Assembly (NCBI RefSeq): GCF_014274685.1
Contig: NZ_CP060393.1
Coordinates: 2,105,501-2,169,500, forward strand
DNA length: 64,000 nt
Origin: Edaphobacter sp. 4G125
GTDB lineage: Bacteria > Acidobacteriota > Terriglobia > Terriglobales > Acidobacteriaceae
Direction: 5' to 3'
Part shown: in pieces, positions 18,365 to 26,736 of the stretch
Layout: the number at the start of each line of letters is the position of its first letter
Position numbering within the stretch: the first letter of the stretch is position 1
Notes under the pieces: generated by a model
What the model was told of the DNA's origin: nothing
What the model saw: only the letters and a program-made list of their open reading frames with translations
The model's database searches: none
Translations under genes and position numbers: made by a program

Positions 18365-20836
18365 ATGCATGCATCCGCGCGTTCGTCAGCGGCCCTGTCT
18401 ATCTCTCGTCTCTTCGCTGTTTTTGCGGTCGGTTTTTTTGCAATCGCGTCTGCACACGCAGTAATTGTTCGCGGTACCGTTACGGATCCGCTCGGTGCTT
18501 CCATTCCGGGCGCTCGCGTTCAGCTGATTCAGGGCAAAGGGATTGCTGGTTCTGCTGTCAGCGGTTCCGATGGGTCTTTTGAGATTCGTAGCACAGCCTC
18601 CGGTCGATTTATCCTCTTGAGCTCGGCGCCAACGTTTTCTCCGGGGATCGGGCAGGGCTTCTATGGTGGACGCACCGACGTTGTTACGCGGAACGTCACC
18701 CTTGAGATCGCATCGGTTACGGCGCAGGTCACGGTCACCGCCACTGGAATCCCCACGCCCATTCAGCAGGCAAGCTCTGCCATTAATCTCATTCCGTTCA
18801 GCGCGCTTCAGACCCGCGTTGGTCTTATCGATGACCTCCGTCAGTCACCGGGAGTCAACGTGGTTCAGTCTGGACAGTATGGTGGTGTCAGCTCACTCTT
18901 TGTGCGCGGTGGAAATTCTGATGCCAACAAAGTCATGATCGATGGTGTTACTACCGAGGATATCGGAGGTCGTTTTGACTTTGGCACGGTCTCTTCGACG
19001 GCGCTTGATGGTCTCGAACTCTATCGCGGACCGAACAGTGTTCTCTATGGTTCTGATGCCGGGGCCTCTGTGGTCAACTTCACCTCACCTCGCGGAGCGA
19101 CCCTTCGGCCTATTCTGAATTACTCTGGCGATGCGGGCAACTTCCACACCTGGCGGAATGAGGCGACTCTTAGCGGAACCCACAACAGGCTCGACTATTA
19201 TGGAGCCTTCTCACGCTTCGATACTTCGAATTCGATTCCCATGGATCGCTATCACTCCTCCACAAGTGCGGCCAATCTGGGATACAATATCACCGCGAAT
19301 ACTTCCTTGCGCTTCACAATCCGCAATGGAGTTTCAGCGGTAGGGCTTCCCGGAGCCTATAGTTTTTACGGGATCGCATCGGCTGGGAAACAGTCTGACC
19401 AGGACCTTTATTCTGGAGCCACTCTTGAGAACCGCTGGCGTGGCAAATGGCATAACCTCGTTCGCTATGGCATCGCGCGTAAACGTGAACAGGCCGTTAC
19501 TTTCTATCCTGTCGGCGAGGCCGTCGATTATCCCGGTTACGGTGGGTTTCCTGGATACACGCTTTATTACGGCAATACCGTTACTATTCGGGGTGCGAAT
19601 GGAACCTCGGGAACAGGTCGCGCGTCCTTTCTCTTTGGAGGTACAGCGCCCACTGATCAGTCTTCGCTCCGCGATGAACTGTACTATCAATCGGACTACA
19701 CTTTTTCTCCGCACTTTATCGGTCTGTTTGGATTTCGTTACGAGAATGAACGCGGCTCCTACAACAATCCGAATTACTTCGAATCCCAGGTTGTTAAGCG
19801 GACCAATTTCCAGTACACGCTTCAGTTCCAGGGAGATATAAAGAACCGCCTCTTCTATTCCTTTGGCGGGGCGATTGAGCGGAATAATCTTTACGGCACT
19901 GCTGGAACTCCCCGCTTTGGCCTGGCATGGATTCCGGTTCGTCCCGGCAGTGGCTTTTTCCACGGTACGAAGCTTCGTGCGAATGCCGCTACAGGCGTTC
20001 AAGAACCTTCGCTTTCGGTGGAGTTTTCATCGCTTTACAAACAACTGCAAGAGGCGGGCTCAACCGACCTGATCGATGCGTATCACGTTCGTCCGATTCA
20101 AGCGCTTCGATCTCGTACCTTTGATGTCGGTGTCGATCAGAATATCCTCGGGCAGATCCTAATTCTCAAAGCAGGCTACTTCCACAATCAATTCAATCGT
20201 CAGCTCGATTACGTTGATGCGGGGACTTTGAAGACGGTCTTTGGGATCGATACAGGTACCGCTAAACTCTATGGAGCGCTTCTCAACACATTGGCTTATC
20301 GTGCTCAAGGGTTTGAAGGTGAGCTTCAGTTTGCCCCCAGCCACAGTATCCTCTTGCGTGGAGGCTATACCTATCTTGCATCTCTGGTAGAGCAATCCTT
20401 CTCGACAGATGCCATTGCCAATGGTACTGCCGCTGTCAATCCTAATTACCCCAATACTCCTATCGGTTCTTCCTATCCGCTCGTCGGTCAACGGCCCTTC
20501 CGTCGGCCGCCGCAGACCGGCTTTTTTGCTGCGCAGTACACCACTACAAAGTTCTCAGCTGCACTCAAAGGAGCTTTTGCAAGCCGAGCGGACGATTCCA
20601 CTTTCCTCTCCTACTTAGATTTCAATGGTGGTAACACTCTGTTGTTGCCTAACCGGAATCTCGATTATGGCTTTGCCAAACTTGATGCCTATGGAACATA
20701 CGCAGTAACTCATCACGTGACCGCCTTTGCCGAGCTGAACAACCTGTTCTCGCAACAACACATCGGGCCAATCGGCTATCCCTCGCAGCCATTCACATTC
20801 CGTACTGGTCTCAAGGTCCGCCTCGGAGGAGACTAG
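18365..20836 (+). CDS. TonB-dependent outer-membrane receptor, probable cobalamin/corrinoid importer
   Basis: An 823-residue outer-membrane transporter. The order is a signal peptide (ending near ASAHA), a carboxypeptidase-regulatory-like domain (VRGTVTDPLGASIPGARV, about 32-110), the TonB plug (VFVRGG-type SLFVRGGNSDANKVMIDG, ELYRGPNSVLYGSDAG) and a 22-strand-type barrel. The B12 riboswitch upstream indicates that it imports cobalamin or another corrinoid; that assignment rests on regulation, not on sequence identity to BtuB. ATG 18365 was chosen because GAGGAG lies before it. No ABC transporter for B12 is in the window. Confidence 0.88.
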   Translation: MHASARSSAALSISRLFAVFAVGFFAIASAHAVIVRGTVTDPLGASIPGARVQLIQGKGIAGSAVSGSDGSFEIRSTASGRFILLSSAPTFSPGIGQGFYGGRTDVVTRNVTLEIASVTAQVTVTATGIPTPIQQASSAINLIPFSALQTRVGLIDDLRQSPGVNVVQSGQYGGVSSLFVRGGNSDANKVMIDGVTTEDIGGRFDFGTVSSTALDGLELYRGPNSVLYGSDAGASVVNFTSPRGATLRPILNYSGDAGNFHTWRNEATLSGTHNRLDYYGAFSRFDTSNSIPMDRYHSSTSAANLGYNITANTSLRFTIRNGVSAVGLPGAYSFYGIASAGKQSDQDLYSGATLENRWRGKWHNLVRYGIARKREQAVTFYPVGEAVDYPGYGGFPGYTLYYGNTVTIRGANGTSGTGRASFLFGGTAPTDQSSLRDELYYQSDYTFSPHFIGLFGFRYENERGSYNNPNYFESQVVKRTNFQYTLQFQGDIKNRLFYSFGGAIERNNLYGTAGTPRFGLAWIPVRPGSGFFHGTKLRANAATGVQEPSLSVEFSSLYKQLQEAGSTDLIDAYHVRPIQALRSRTFDVGVDQNILGQILILKAGYFHNQFNRQLDYVDAGTLKTVFGIDTGTAKLYGALLNTLAYRAQGFEGELQFAPSHSILLRGGYTYLASLVEQSFSTDAIANGTAAVNPNYPNTPIGSSYPLVGQRPFRRPPQTGFFAAQYTTTKFSAALKGAFASRADDSTFLSYLDFNGGNTLLLPNRNLDYGFAKLDAYGTYAVTHHVTAFAELNNLFSQQHIGPIGYPSQPFTFRTGLKVRLGGD

Positions 20837-20957
20837 TTTCGTAACCCTGCGGGGATGTTCCATAGTCGATTGTTATCTACTTGGAGCATCCAGCAGGATC
20901 TATTGCTACAAAAATCTCGACAAGAGACGAGGTGACGGCTCGTGTAGAGTGGATACC

Positions 20958-22007
20958 ATGCGAGCCCTTTTGCTTTCAGAGTATCGACACCTTGAGCTGG
21001 CCGATGTTCCTCTGCCGCAACCTGCGGCGGATGAAGTGTTGCTGCGTATTGAAGCCTGTGGGATCTGCGGCAGCGATGTGCATGGTTATGATGGATCGTC
21101 AGGCCGAAGGATTCCCCCAATCATCATGGGCCATGAGGCTGCGGGAGTGATTGCAAAGGTGGGGTCGGGTGTGAAGGGATGGAAAGAAGGCGACCGAGTT
21201 ACGTTTGATTCGACCCTCTATTGTGGCAAATGCCAATATTGCCAGCGCGGCGAGGTTAATCTCTGTGACAATCGCCAGGTCTTCGGGGTTTCATGCAAGG
21301 ACTATCGACGTCATGGAGCGTTTGCCGAATATCTTGTAGTTCCTGCGAGGGTCCTCTATTTCCTTCCAGCGGAGCTATCGTTTGTTGAGGCTGCAATGGT
21401 AGAGGCAGTATCGGTCGCTCTCCACGCTGTCCAAGTGTCGGGGTTTCAGCCTGGGGAGACGGCGCTTGTCCTTGGTGCAGGGATGATTGGATCGCTGATT
21501 GTGCAATCGTTACGTGTGGCAGATGCTGCCCATATTTTTGTTGTGGATCCGGATGAAAGTCGTGTGCAAGCGGCGGCACGTTCGGGAGCACATACCCCCA
21601 TCCATCTTCTGCAAGAAGGCAACGGATCCGATGTGACGCAGGCTGTGCTCGAGCGTTATCCCGGTGGAGTCGATCACGTTTTTGAGGCAGTTGGATTTGG
21701 AATCACGGTAAAGACGGCAATCGATGTTGTTCGTAAAGGAGGAACCGTAACGTTAGTCGGAAACATCGAACCCGAGGTCAAACTACCTCTACAGGACGTG
21801 GTTACCCGACAGATCCGGTTGCAGGGTTCGGCTGCTTCTGCTGGAGAGTATCCACGAGCGATTGAACTGCTTGCCTCAAAGAAAATCGATGTATCTCCGT
21901 TTATCTCTGCGGTGGAACCGCTCTCCAGGGGAGCAAGTGCTTTCGATCGTTTGTATCGAAGAGAGCCGAATGTCATCAAGATTGTTCTTACGCCCGACGT
22001 GGCTTAA
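20958..22007 (+). CDS. Zinc-dependent medium-chain dehydrogenase (sorbitol/galactitol-phosphate type)
   Basis: The 349-residue enzyme has the catalytic zinc ligands in CGICGSD and GHEAAG. The structural zinc loop CGKCQYCQRGEVNLC has all four cysteines. The NAD-binding fold carries LVLGAGMIGSLIVQSL. These fit polyol or sugar-alcohol dehydrogenases of the sorbitol/galactitol 5-dehydrogenase group. It is nine bases from an SDR gene, with an MFS transporter beyond, so it is probably part of a small sugar or sugar-acid catabolic set. ATG 20958 is preferred to a GTG three codons upstream. The substrate is not identifiable. Confidence 0.85.
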   Translation: MRALLLSEYRHLELADVPLPQPAADEVLLRIEACGICGSDVHGYDGSSGRRIPPIIMGHEAAGVIAKVGSGVKGWKEGDRVTFDSTLYCGKCQYCQRGEVNLCDNRQVFGVSCKDYRRHGAFAEYLVVPARVLYFLPAELSFVEAAMVEAVSVALHAVQVSGFQPGETALVLGAGMIGSLIVQSLRVADAAHIFVVDPDESRVQAAARSGAHTPIHLLQEGNGSDVTQAVLERYPGGVDHVFEAVGFGITVKTAIDVVRKGGTVTLVGNIEPEVKLPLQDVVTRQIRLQGSAASAGEYPRAIELLASKKIDVSPFISAVEPLSRGASAFDRLYRREPNVIKIVLTPDVA

Positions 22008-22016
22008 ACAGGAGTT

Positions 22017-22847
22017 ATGACTTTGGGACCCAGCCCTTCTTCGAGTACACCCCGCCTACCGTTCTTCGATCTAACAGGACGGATCGCGATGGTGACAGGA
22101 ACGAGCCGAGGGCTCGGCCAGTATTTTGCTCGTGCGCTCGCACGAGCCGGAGCAGATCTGGTTCTGACGAGTCGCGACCGTTCCGCGCTGGCAGACTTCG
22201 AGAAGGAGATTACTGCGCTCGGTCGTAGGTACTGCTCTGTTGCACTCGATGTATGTAAAGAAGAGTCCATCCATTCAGCTGTCGCTGAAGCGGAATCGAC
22301 CTTCGGCAGAATTGACATTCTGGTGAACAATGCTGGCATGAATATCCGCAAGCCGGCATTGGATGTGACATGGGATGATTGGAATCGCATTCTCGATACC
22401 AATTTGCGAGGAGCATTCTTTGTGGCGCAGGCTGCAGCTAAGGGGATGATTGATCGCGGATATGGTCGCATCATCAACATCGGTTCAGTGACTTCAGTTG
22501 CAGGATATGCGGGACTCGGTCCCTATGGAGCTAGCCGTGGCGGAATCCGCCAACTTACGATGAGCCTCGCGGATGATTGGGGGCCCTATGGCGTGACGGT
22601 GAACTGTCTTGCTCCGGGTTGGTTTCGCACGGAGCAGAACAAGATCATGTATGAGAGCAAGGAATGGGTGGAATATCTCTGTGATCGCATCCCTGTAAAA
22701 CGTCCTGGTCGACCGGAGGACCTCGATGGTTCGGTCGTCTTTCTGGCTTCGGAGGAAAGCCGCTATGTGACGGGGCAGACGTTGCTGGTCGATGGCGGTA
22801 TCTCGACGGGCGCAACGCGAGCTTTGCCGAAGCCGTCAGGCCGATAG
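22017..22847 (+). CDS. Short-chain dehydrogenase, gluconate 5-dehydrogenase-like, with altered active site
   Basis: A 276-residue SDR with the cofactor motif TGTSRGLG, VNNAGMNIR, the catalytic Ser region NIGSVTSVAGYAG and the C-terminal GQTLLVDGG. It is most like gluconate 5-dehydrogenases (IdnO/Ga5DH group). The catalytic motif reads YGASRGG instead of YGASKGG, so the Lys that lowers the Tyr pKa is replaced by Arg. The gene overlaps the convergent MFS gene by 12 bases and follows the zinc dehydrogenase closely. Partial or shifted activity is possible. Confidence 0.85.
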   Translation: MTLGPSPSSSTPRLPFFDLTGRIAMVTGTSRGLGQYFARALARAGADLVLTSRDRSALADFEKEITALGRRYCSVALDVCKEESIHSAVAEAESTFGRIDILVNNAGMNIRKPALDVTWDDWNRILDTNLRGAFFVAQAAAKGMIDRGYGRIINIGSVTSVAGYAGLGPYGASRGGIRQLTMSLADDWGPYGVTVNCLAPGWFRTEQNKIMYESKEWVEYLCDRIPVKRPGRPEDLDGSVVFLASEESRYVTGQTLLVDGGISTGATRALPKPSGR

Positions 22848-24095
22848 ATGCTCCTGAAGCGAAGTGAGAGGAATACGCTCGATTCTCCCAAGAAGAAGAA
22901 TATAGCTTGAAATACCGAGAAAGAGGATAACCCCTGCTGCTCCGAATGCGGCGGCGAAGGAGTGGGTCCACGTGGCTAGATAACCGGTCGCAATGGGAGC
23001 GATGATCGCCGCGACCTGATTCGCCTGATTCATAATGGCCCCCACTCGTCCCGTGCTGCTGGAAGGGACGAGCAATGAAGGGAGCGTCCATAGAACAGGA
23101 GAAGCCGCGGAAAGGCCGCTTAGTGACAGCGTGAGGCAGAGCAACACGATTCGCGGTTCATGCAAAAAAGCTGGAGCGAGTACAAACAACCCCATACTGG
23201 TACCGATCAGAAGGATAGTCCGTCGTACCCGACCAGGATCGAAACCGTGTGACACCAGGAAATCGGTGAGAAAGCCTCCAAAGGTAAATCCAACGATCGC
23301 TGCCACAAGCCAGGGAACGCCGGACCATAGAACGGCATTCCTGCTGGTCATGTGAAGACCTTTCTGTAGGTAAAACGGCATCCAGGTGAGAAGAAGATAG
23401 AAGCAATAGTTGTAGGCTCCGGAGCCGAGCGCGGCGCCGAGGATTTTACGTTGTCTTATCAAGTCCCAGATCCGTATCGCGGAGGTTGCGTGAAGATCGG
23501 TGATAGTTTCCTGCGTAACACGTTCGTCTCTCCTGGGATCGCGATAGAGCACTGCAAAAAGGACAAGGTAGAGTGCACTGAGAGCGGCCGTAGCAGCAAA
23601 GTTTGCGCGCAGCCCAAAGTGCAACAGGACGAGCCCAAGGAGTGGGGTTCCAATGCCAATGGCAAGTTTAGCGGCGGCATCGAAAATGGCAGTGGGTACT
23701 CCGCGCTCGCGTGCCGGAAACCAAAGTCCGATTGCTTTAGCACAGGCAGGAAAGGTTGGTGCTTCGCCGATACCAAGCAAACCGCGTGCCGCAAAGAGGA
23801 TCACAACAGAAGACGCAATGGCTGCGAGCCCCGAGGCGATGGTCCAAAGTACGATCGATGCGAGCATGATGCGACGGACGCCGAAACGATCCAACAGAGA
23901 TCCACTGGGAAGCTGCATGGCTGCATAGGTCCAGCTGTAGGCGCCGAGCAGGTATCCAAAAACGATGTCGGAGATGCCAAACGTGTGCTGCAGAGCATCG
24001 TGTGCAATGGAGAGGTTGACCCGGTCAAAGTAATTGACGAGGATGCCGATGCCGAGAAGGATTGCAATTGCGAAACGTTTGCTGAGGGCAGCCAT
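22836..24095 (-). CDS. MFS transporter, anion:cation symporter (ACS) family, hexuronate/aldonate type
   Basis: The 419-residue protein has 12 predicted membrane helices. It carries the ACS signature NYFDRVNLSIA in helix 1, GVRRIMLASI after helix 2 and RGLLGIGEAPTFPA in helix 4. These are shared with ExuT, GudP and DgoT, which bring in hexuronates and sugar acids with protons. The neighbouring dehydrogenases support a sugar-acid route. The 3' end overlaps the convergent SDR gene. The exact substrate is not decided by sequence. Confidence 0.87.
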   Translation of the reverse strand: MAALSKRFAIAILLGIGILVNYFDRVNLSIAHDALQHTFGISDIVFGYLLGAYSWTYAAMQLPSGSLLDRFGVRRIMLASIVLWTIASGLAAIASSVVILFAARGLLGIGEAPTFPACAKAIGLWFPARERGVPTAIFDAAAKLAIGIGTPLLGLVLLHFGLRANFAATAALSALYLVLFAVLYRDPRRDERVTQETITDLHATSAIRIWDLIRQRKILGAALGSGAYNYCFYLLLTWMPFYLQKGLHMTSRNAVLWSGVPWLVAAIVGFTFGGFLTDFLVSHGFDPGRVRRTILLIGTSMGLFVLAPAFLHEPRIVLLCLTLSLSGLSAASPVLWTLPSLLVPSSSTGRVGAIMNQANQVAAIIAPIATGYLATWTHSFAAAFGAAGVILFLGISSYILLLGRIERIPLTSLQEHLSA

Positions 24096-24227
24096 GAGTA
24101 AGCTGGATTTTACTGGTTTTCGGAGGCTAAAAAATTCTCCATTTCGAGGCCATCTCTAAAAGGATGATTCCCAAGTGCCTGGATCAGAAGGGGAAATATG
24201 AGAGTCGGATAATTACGAAACTTTTCG

Positions 24228-24257
24228 TTGACATATACGAATTGATTCGTATATGTT
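24228..24257 (+). promoter_or_regulatory. Promoter of the blaI-M56 operon
   Basis: A perfect -35 TTGACA is at 24228-24233. The -10 candidates TATATG (24250-24255, 16-base spacer) or TATGTT (24252-24257) follow. Transcription would begin a few bases before ATG 24268, making the message nearly leaderless. The operator dyad covers the whole promoter. Confidence 0.7.
24231..24256. promoter_or_regulatory. Perfect dyad, probable BlaI-type operator
   Basis: The arms ACATATACGAAT and ATTCGTATATGT are exact reverse complements around a 2-base centre (TG). The dyad spans the end of the -35 to the -10 of the promoter. BlaI/MecI regulators bind dyads of this size in their own promoters, so auto-repression is the simplest reading. 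Confidence 0.8.
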
Positions 24258-24267
24258 CGTTCCCATT

Positions 24268-24648
24268 ATGAAGAACAGAGAAATACCGAAACCGACCGAA
24301 AGCGAACTTGAACTCTTGACCATTTTGTGGGAAAGAGGACAGGCGACAGTGCGTGAACTGTTTGAGGCAGTGAACCAGCAGCGGCCTGTGGTCTATACCG
24401 GGGTCTTGAAGTTGCTACAGATCATGACGGAAAAAGGGTTGGTTGAACGAGACGAAAGCGAGCGCGCACACGTGTATCGCGCGGCAATTGAAAAGTCTGA
24501 TACCGAGCGGAGATTTGTGCGCGAACTGAGCGAGCGTTTCTTCTCCGGGAGCGCAGCTCAGCTTGCTTTGCGGGCGCTCGAGATGGAATCGGCCAGCGAA
24601 GAAGATCTGGACGAGATTCGTAAACTTTTGCGCCGTAAAAAGTCCTAA
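24268..24648 (+). CDS. BlaI/MecI/CopY family transcriptional repressor
   Basis: A 126-residue repressor with an N-terminal winged helix: PTESELELLTILWERGQATVRE, then VVYTGVLKLLQIMTEKGLV as recognition and wing. A C-terminal dimer region follows. These regulators are inactivated by cleavage by an M56 membrane protease, which is the next gene, 14 bases on. ATG 24268 was chosen because an in-frame ATG at 24253 lies inside the -10 and operator. The promoter layout predicts little or no 5' leader. The signal and targets are unknown. Confidence 0.88.
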   Translation: MKNREIPKPTESELELLTILWERGQATVRELFEAVNQQRPVVYTGVLKLLQIMTEKGLVERDESERAHVYRAAIEKSDTERRFVRELSERFFSGSAAQLALRALEMESASEEDLDEIRKLLRRKKS

Positions 24649-24662
24649 GAAAATGAGGCATT

Positions 24663-26714
24663 ATGGAGCTTCAGATCTGGATACGGAACGGAGAAGTGGT
24701 CGCGCTGGGCTGGACGCTGTTGCACTTCTGTTGGCAAGCAGTAGCGATTGCAGTGGTCTATGTCTTGGCGGACCGAGTGGCTGGACGCGCTGCTTCAAAG
24801 ATGCGTTATGCACTTGCGATGGGTGCTTTGACATTGATGCTCTGCGCAGCAGTGCTCACCTTTCTGGAGCAGGAACATCTTGTTGTGCGCGTACCGCAGG
24901 GAGATGGACAGGTGATTACGTCACAGGTTGGCTCATTGCACGACACACTGGTGCATCAGATGCCATCTGCGGCTCCTCTGGTAGAGACGGGCGAGCTTTG
25001 GATTGCAGGTAATGCAGACCGGCTGCTTCCGTGGATCGATGGAATCTGGCTTGTGGGAGTTCTTCTGTTAATGCTTCGTGCCTTAGGAGGCTGGATCGAA
25101 CTCCAACGGTTGCGCCGGTATGCGCATAGCGCGGTTCCGGAAGAACTGGAAAGCAGTTTTCAGAGAGTTGCCTCCCGGGTGTGCGCGAAAAGAAAAGTCG
25201 GACTTCGCCTCTCTGAGGAAGTCCTGACGCCTTTTGTCATGGGCGTGTGGCGTGCCACGGTGATCCTTCCGGTTTCGGTGGTCATGCGGTTGGATCCAGC
25301 GCAGCTTGAGGCGGTGCTGGCTCATGAGCTGGCGCATGTCCGGCGATGGGATTATCTGTTGAATCTCGTGCAGACCGTTGTGGAGTGTCTCTTCTTCTTC
25401 CATCCTGCGGTGTGGTGGATGAGCCGGCGGGCGCGAGAGCTTCGTGAAACCTGTTGCGACGAGATTGCGGCTCGGAGTTGCGGCGACCCATTGGTCTATG
25501 CCGAAGCTCTGTTGCAAATGGAGGAGCAACGTGCCCAGCGGCTTCAATTGGCGGCGGCACTGCATGGAGGAGGCGGAAGTTTGCTGGGGCGGGTGAAACA
25601 GATACTTGGGGAGGGAAATGCCGTGGAGCGAGGAACAATCAGTGGAATGAGGATTGGAGCAGCGGGAGTGGCCGTGCTGGCCTTCCTACTGGGACCAAAG
25701 GTGGCAGATGCTTTAAAGCCGCAGGTGAAAGAGATCAAGGTTGCTTCGGTCGTCCGCGAGGAAGTCAAGATGAGCGCAGGAAACCAGATGGCACAGTCGC
25801 TTATCGTGCAAGCGAACGATAAACCGTTCGCGCCTGTGGCAGAAAAGCCAACTGGCGATAAAGTTTCTGTTGCGGCAAATTCGATGGCAAGGCCGCTTCC
25901 AGCTGCGGGACCTGCGCCCACGCCATCTCCGGCTCCGCTCGCTACTCCAATATCTGGTGTCGAGCCAATAAACCCTGTGGCAGGAGAAGCGGTAGCGCAA
26001 GGCGGTATCGAGTATATCCAGAAGATGCGGGATGCCGGATATCCGCTGGATCTCGATAAAGATCTGAATGCATTGATCTCTCTTCGCTCCGTAGGAGTGA
26101 CGCCAGAGTATGCAAAGGCAATGGCGCAGGTGGGAATGGGAACTCCAACATTGCACGATCTCGTCAGCTTAAAGAGTATTGGTGTGACTCCAGAGTACGT
26201 TGCCGGGCTAAAGGACTCAGGTATTGCGCCAGCGAGCTTTCACGAAGTCATTTCGGAGAAGAGCCTGGGTGTTACACCGGAATATGCAAAGTCCATCGCG
26301 TCAGTCGGCCTTGGAAATCCGACGGTACATGATCTGATTGGATTGAAATCACAAGGTGTAACTCCTGAATATGTTGCTGGCCTGAAGTCTTCTGGAATTG
26401 TCGCAAAGGATCTCCGTGAACTGATCAGTGTGAAAGCTGTAGGAGTTACCCCGGAGTACGCCAAAGCGATGGGAACGGTAGGCCTCACAAATTTGTCGAC
26501 GCGCGATCTAGTCTCGCTACGTGCGCAGGGTATTACTCCTGAATATGTTAGCTGGCTGAAGCAAGCCTTTCCATCGGCGGATATGAGCGGCATCCGCAAG
26601 GCGGCTGTCTTCCATATCGATGAAGGTTTCGTCGCTAAGGCGAAGTCACACGGTTTCAACAATACCGACCTGGACAAGCTAGTAAAGCTGAAGATGACGG
26701 GCCTTCTGGACTAA
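24663..26714 (+). CDS. BlaR1-like M56 membrane metalloprotease with C-terminal 29-residue repeats
   Basis: The 683-residue protein has N-terminal membrane helices (about 10-35, 45-65, 125-145). The gluzincin core follows with zinc motif HELAHVRRWD (about residue 220), FFFHPAVWW and a downstream ETCCDEIA. After another helix (about 320-340) comes a Pro/Ala linker. Six repeats with GVTPEY or GITPEY then follow in about 465-640, each of 29 residues with an [HR]-[DE]-L-[VI]-S-L-[KR] start. BlaR1 has a penicillin-binding sensor there; this protein does not. The likely role is to sense an envelope signal and cleave the BlaI-like repressor. It is cotranscribed with the repressor and the next gene. 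Confidence 0.85.
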   Translation: MELQIWIRNGEVVALGWTLLHFCWQAVAIAVVYVLADRVAGRAASKMRYALAMGALTLMLCAAVLTFLEQEHLVVRVPQGDGQVITSQVGSLHDTLVHQMPSAAPLVETGELWIAGNADRLLPWIDGIWLVGVLLLMLRALGGWIELQRLRRYAHSAVPEELESSFQRVASRVCAKRKVGLRLSEEVLTPFVMGVWRATVILPVSVVMRLDPAQLEAVLAHELAHVRRWDYLLNLVQTVVECLFFFHPAVWWMSRRARELRETCCDEIAARSCGDPLVYAEALLQMEEQRAQRLQLAAALHGGGGSLLGRVKQILGEGNAVERGTISGMRIGAAGVAVLAFLLGPKVADALKPQVKEIKVASVVREEVKMSAGNQMAQSLIVQANDKPFAPVAEKPTGDKVSVAANSMARPLPAAGPAPTPSPAPLATPISGVEPINPVAGEAVAQGGIEYIQKMRDAGYPLDLDKDLNALISLRSVGVTPEYAKAMAQVGMGTPTLHDLVSLKSIGVTPEYVAGLKDSGIAPASFHEVISEKSLGVTPEYAKSIASVGLGNPTVHDLIGLKSQGVTPEYVAGLKSSGIVAKDLRELISVKAVGVTPEYAKAMGTVGLTNLSTRDLVSLRAQGITPEYVSWLKQAFPSADMSGIRKAAVFHIDEGFVAKAKSHGFNNTDLDKLVKLKMTGLLD

Positions 26715-26736
26715 CTCTGGCGTGAGGAGAACTGCG

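Noticed and set aside
26050..26640. CRISPR-like or tandem DNA repeat
   Set aside because: The repetition is at protein level (29 residues, varied codons), with no identical DNA repeats or spacers.
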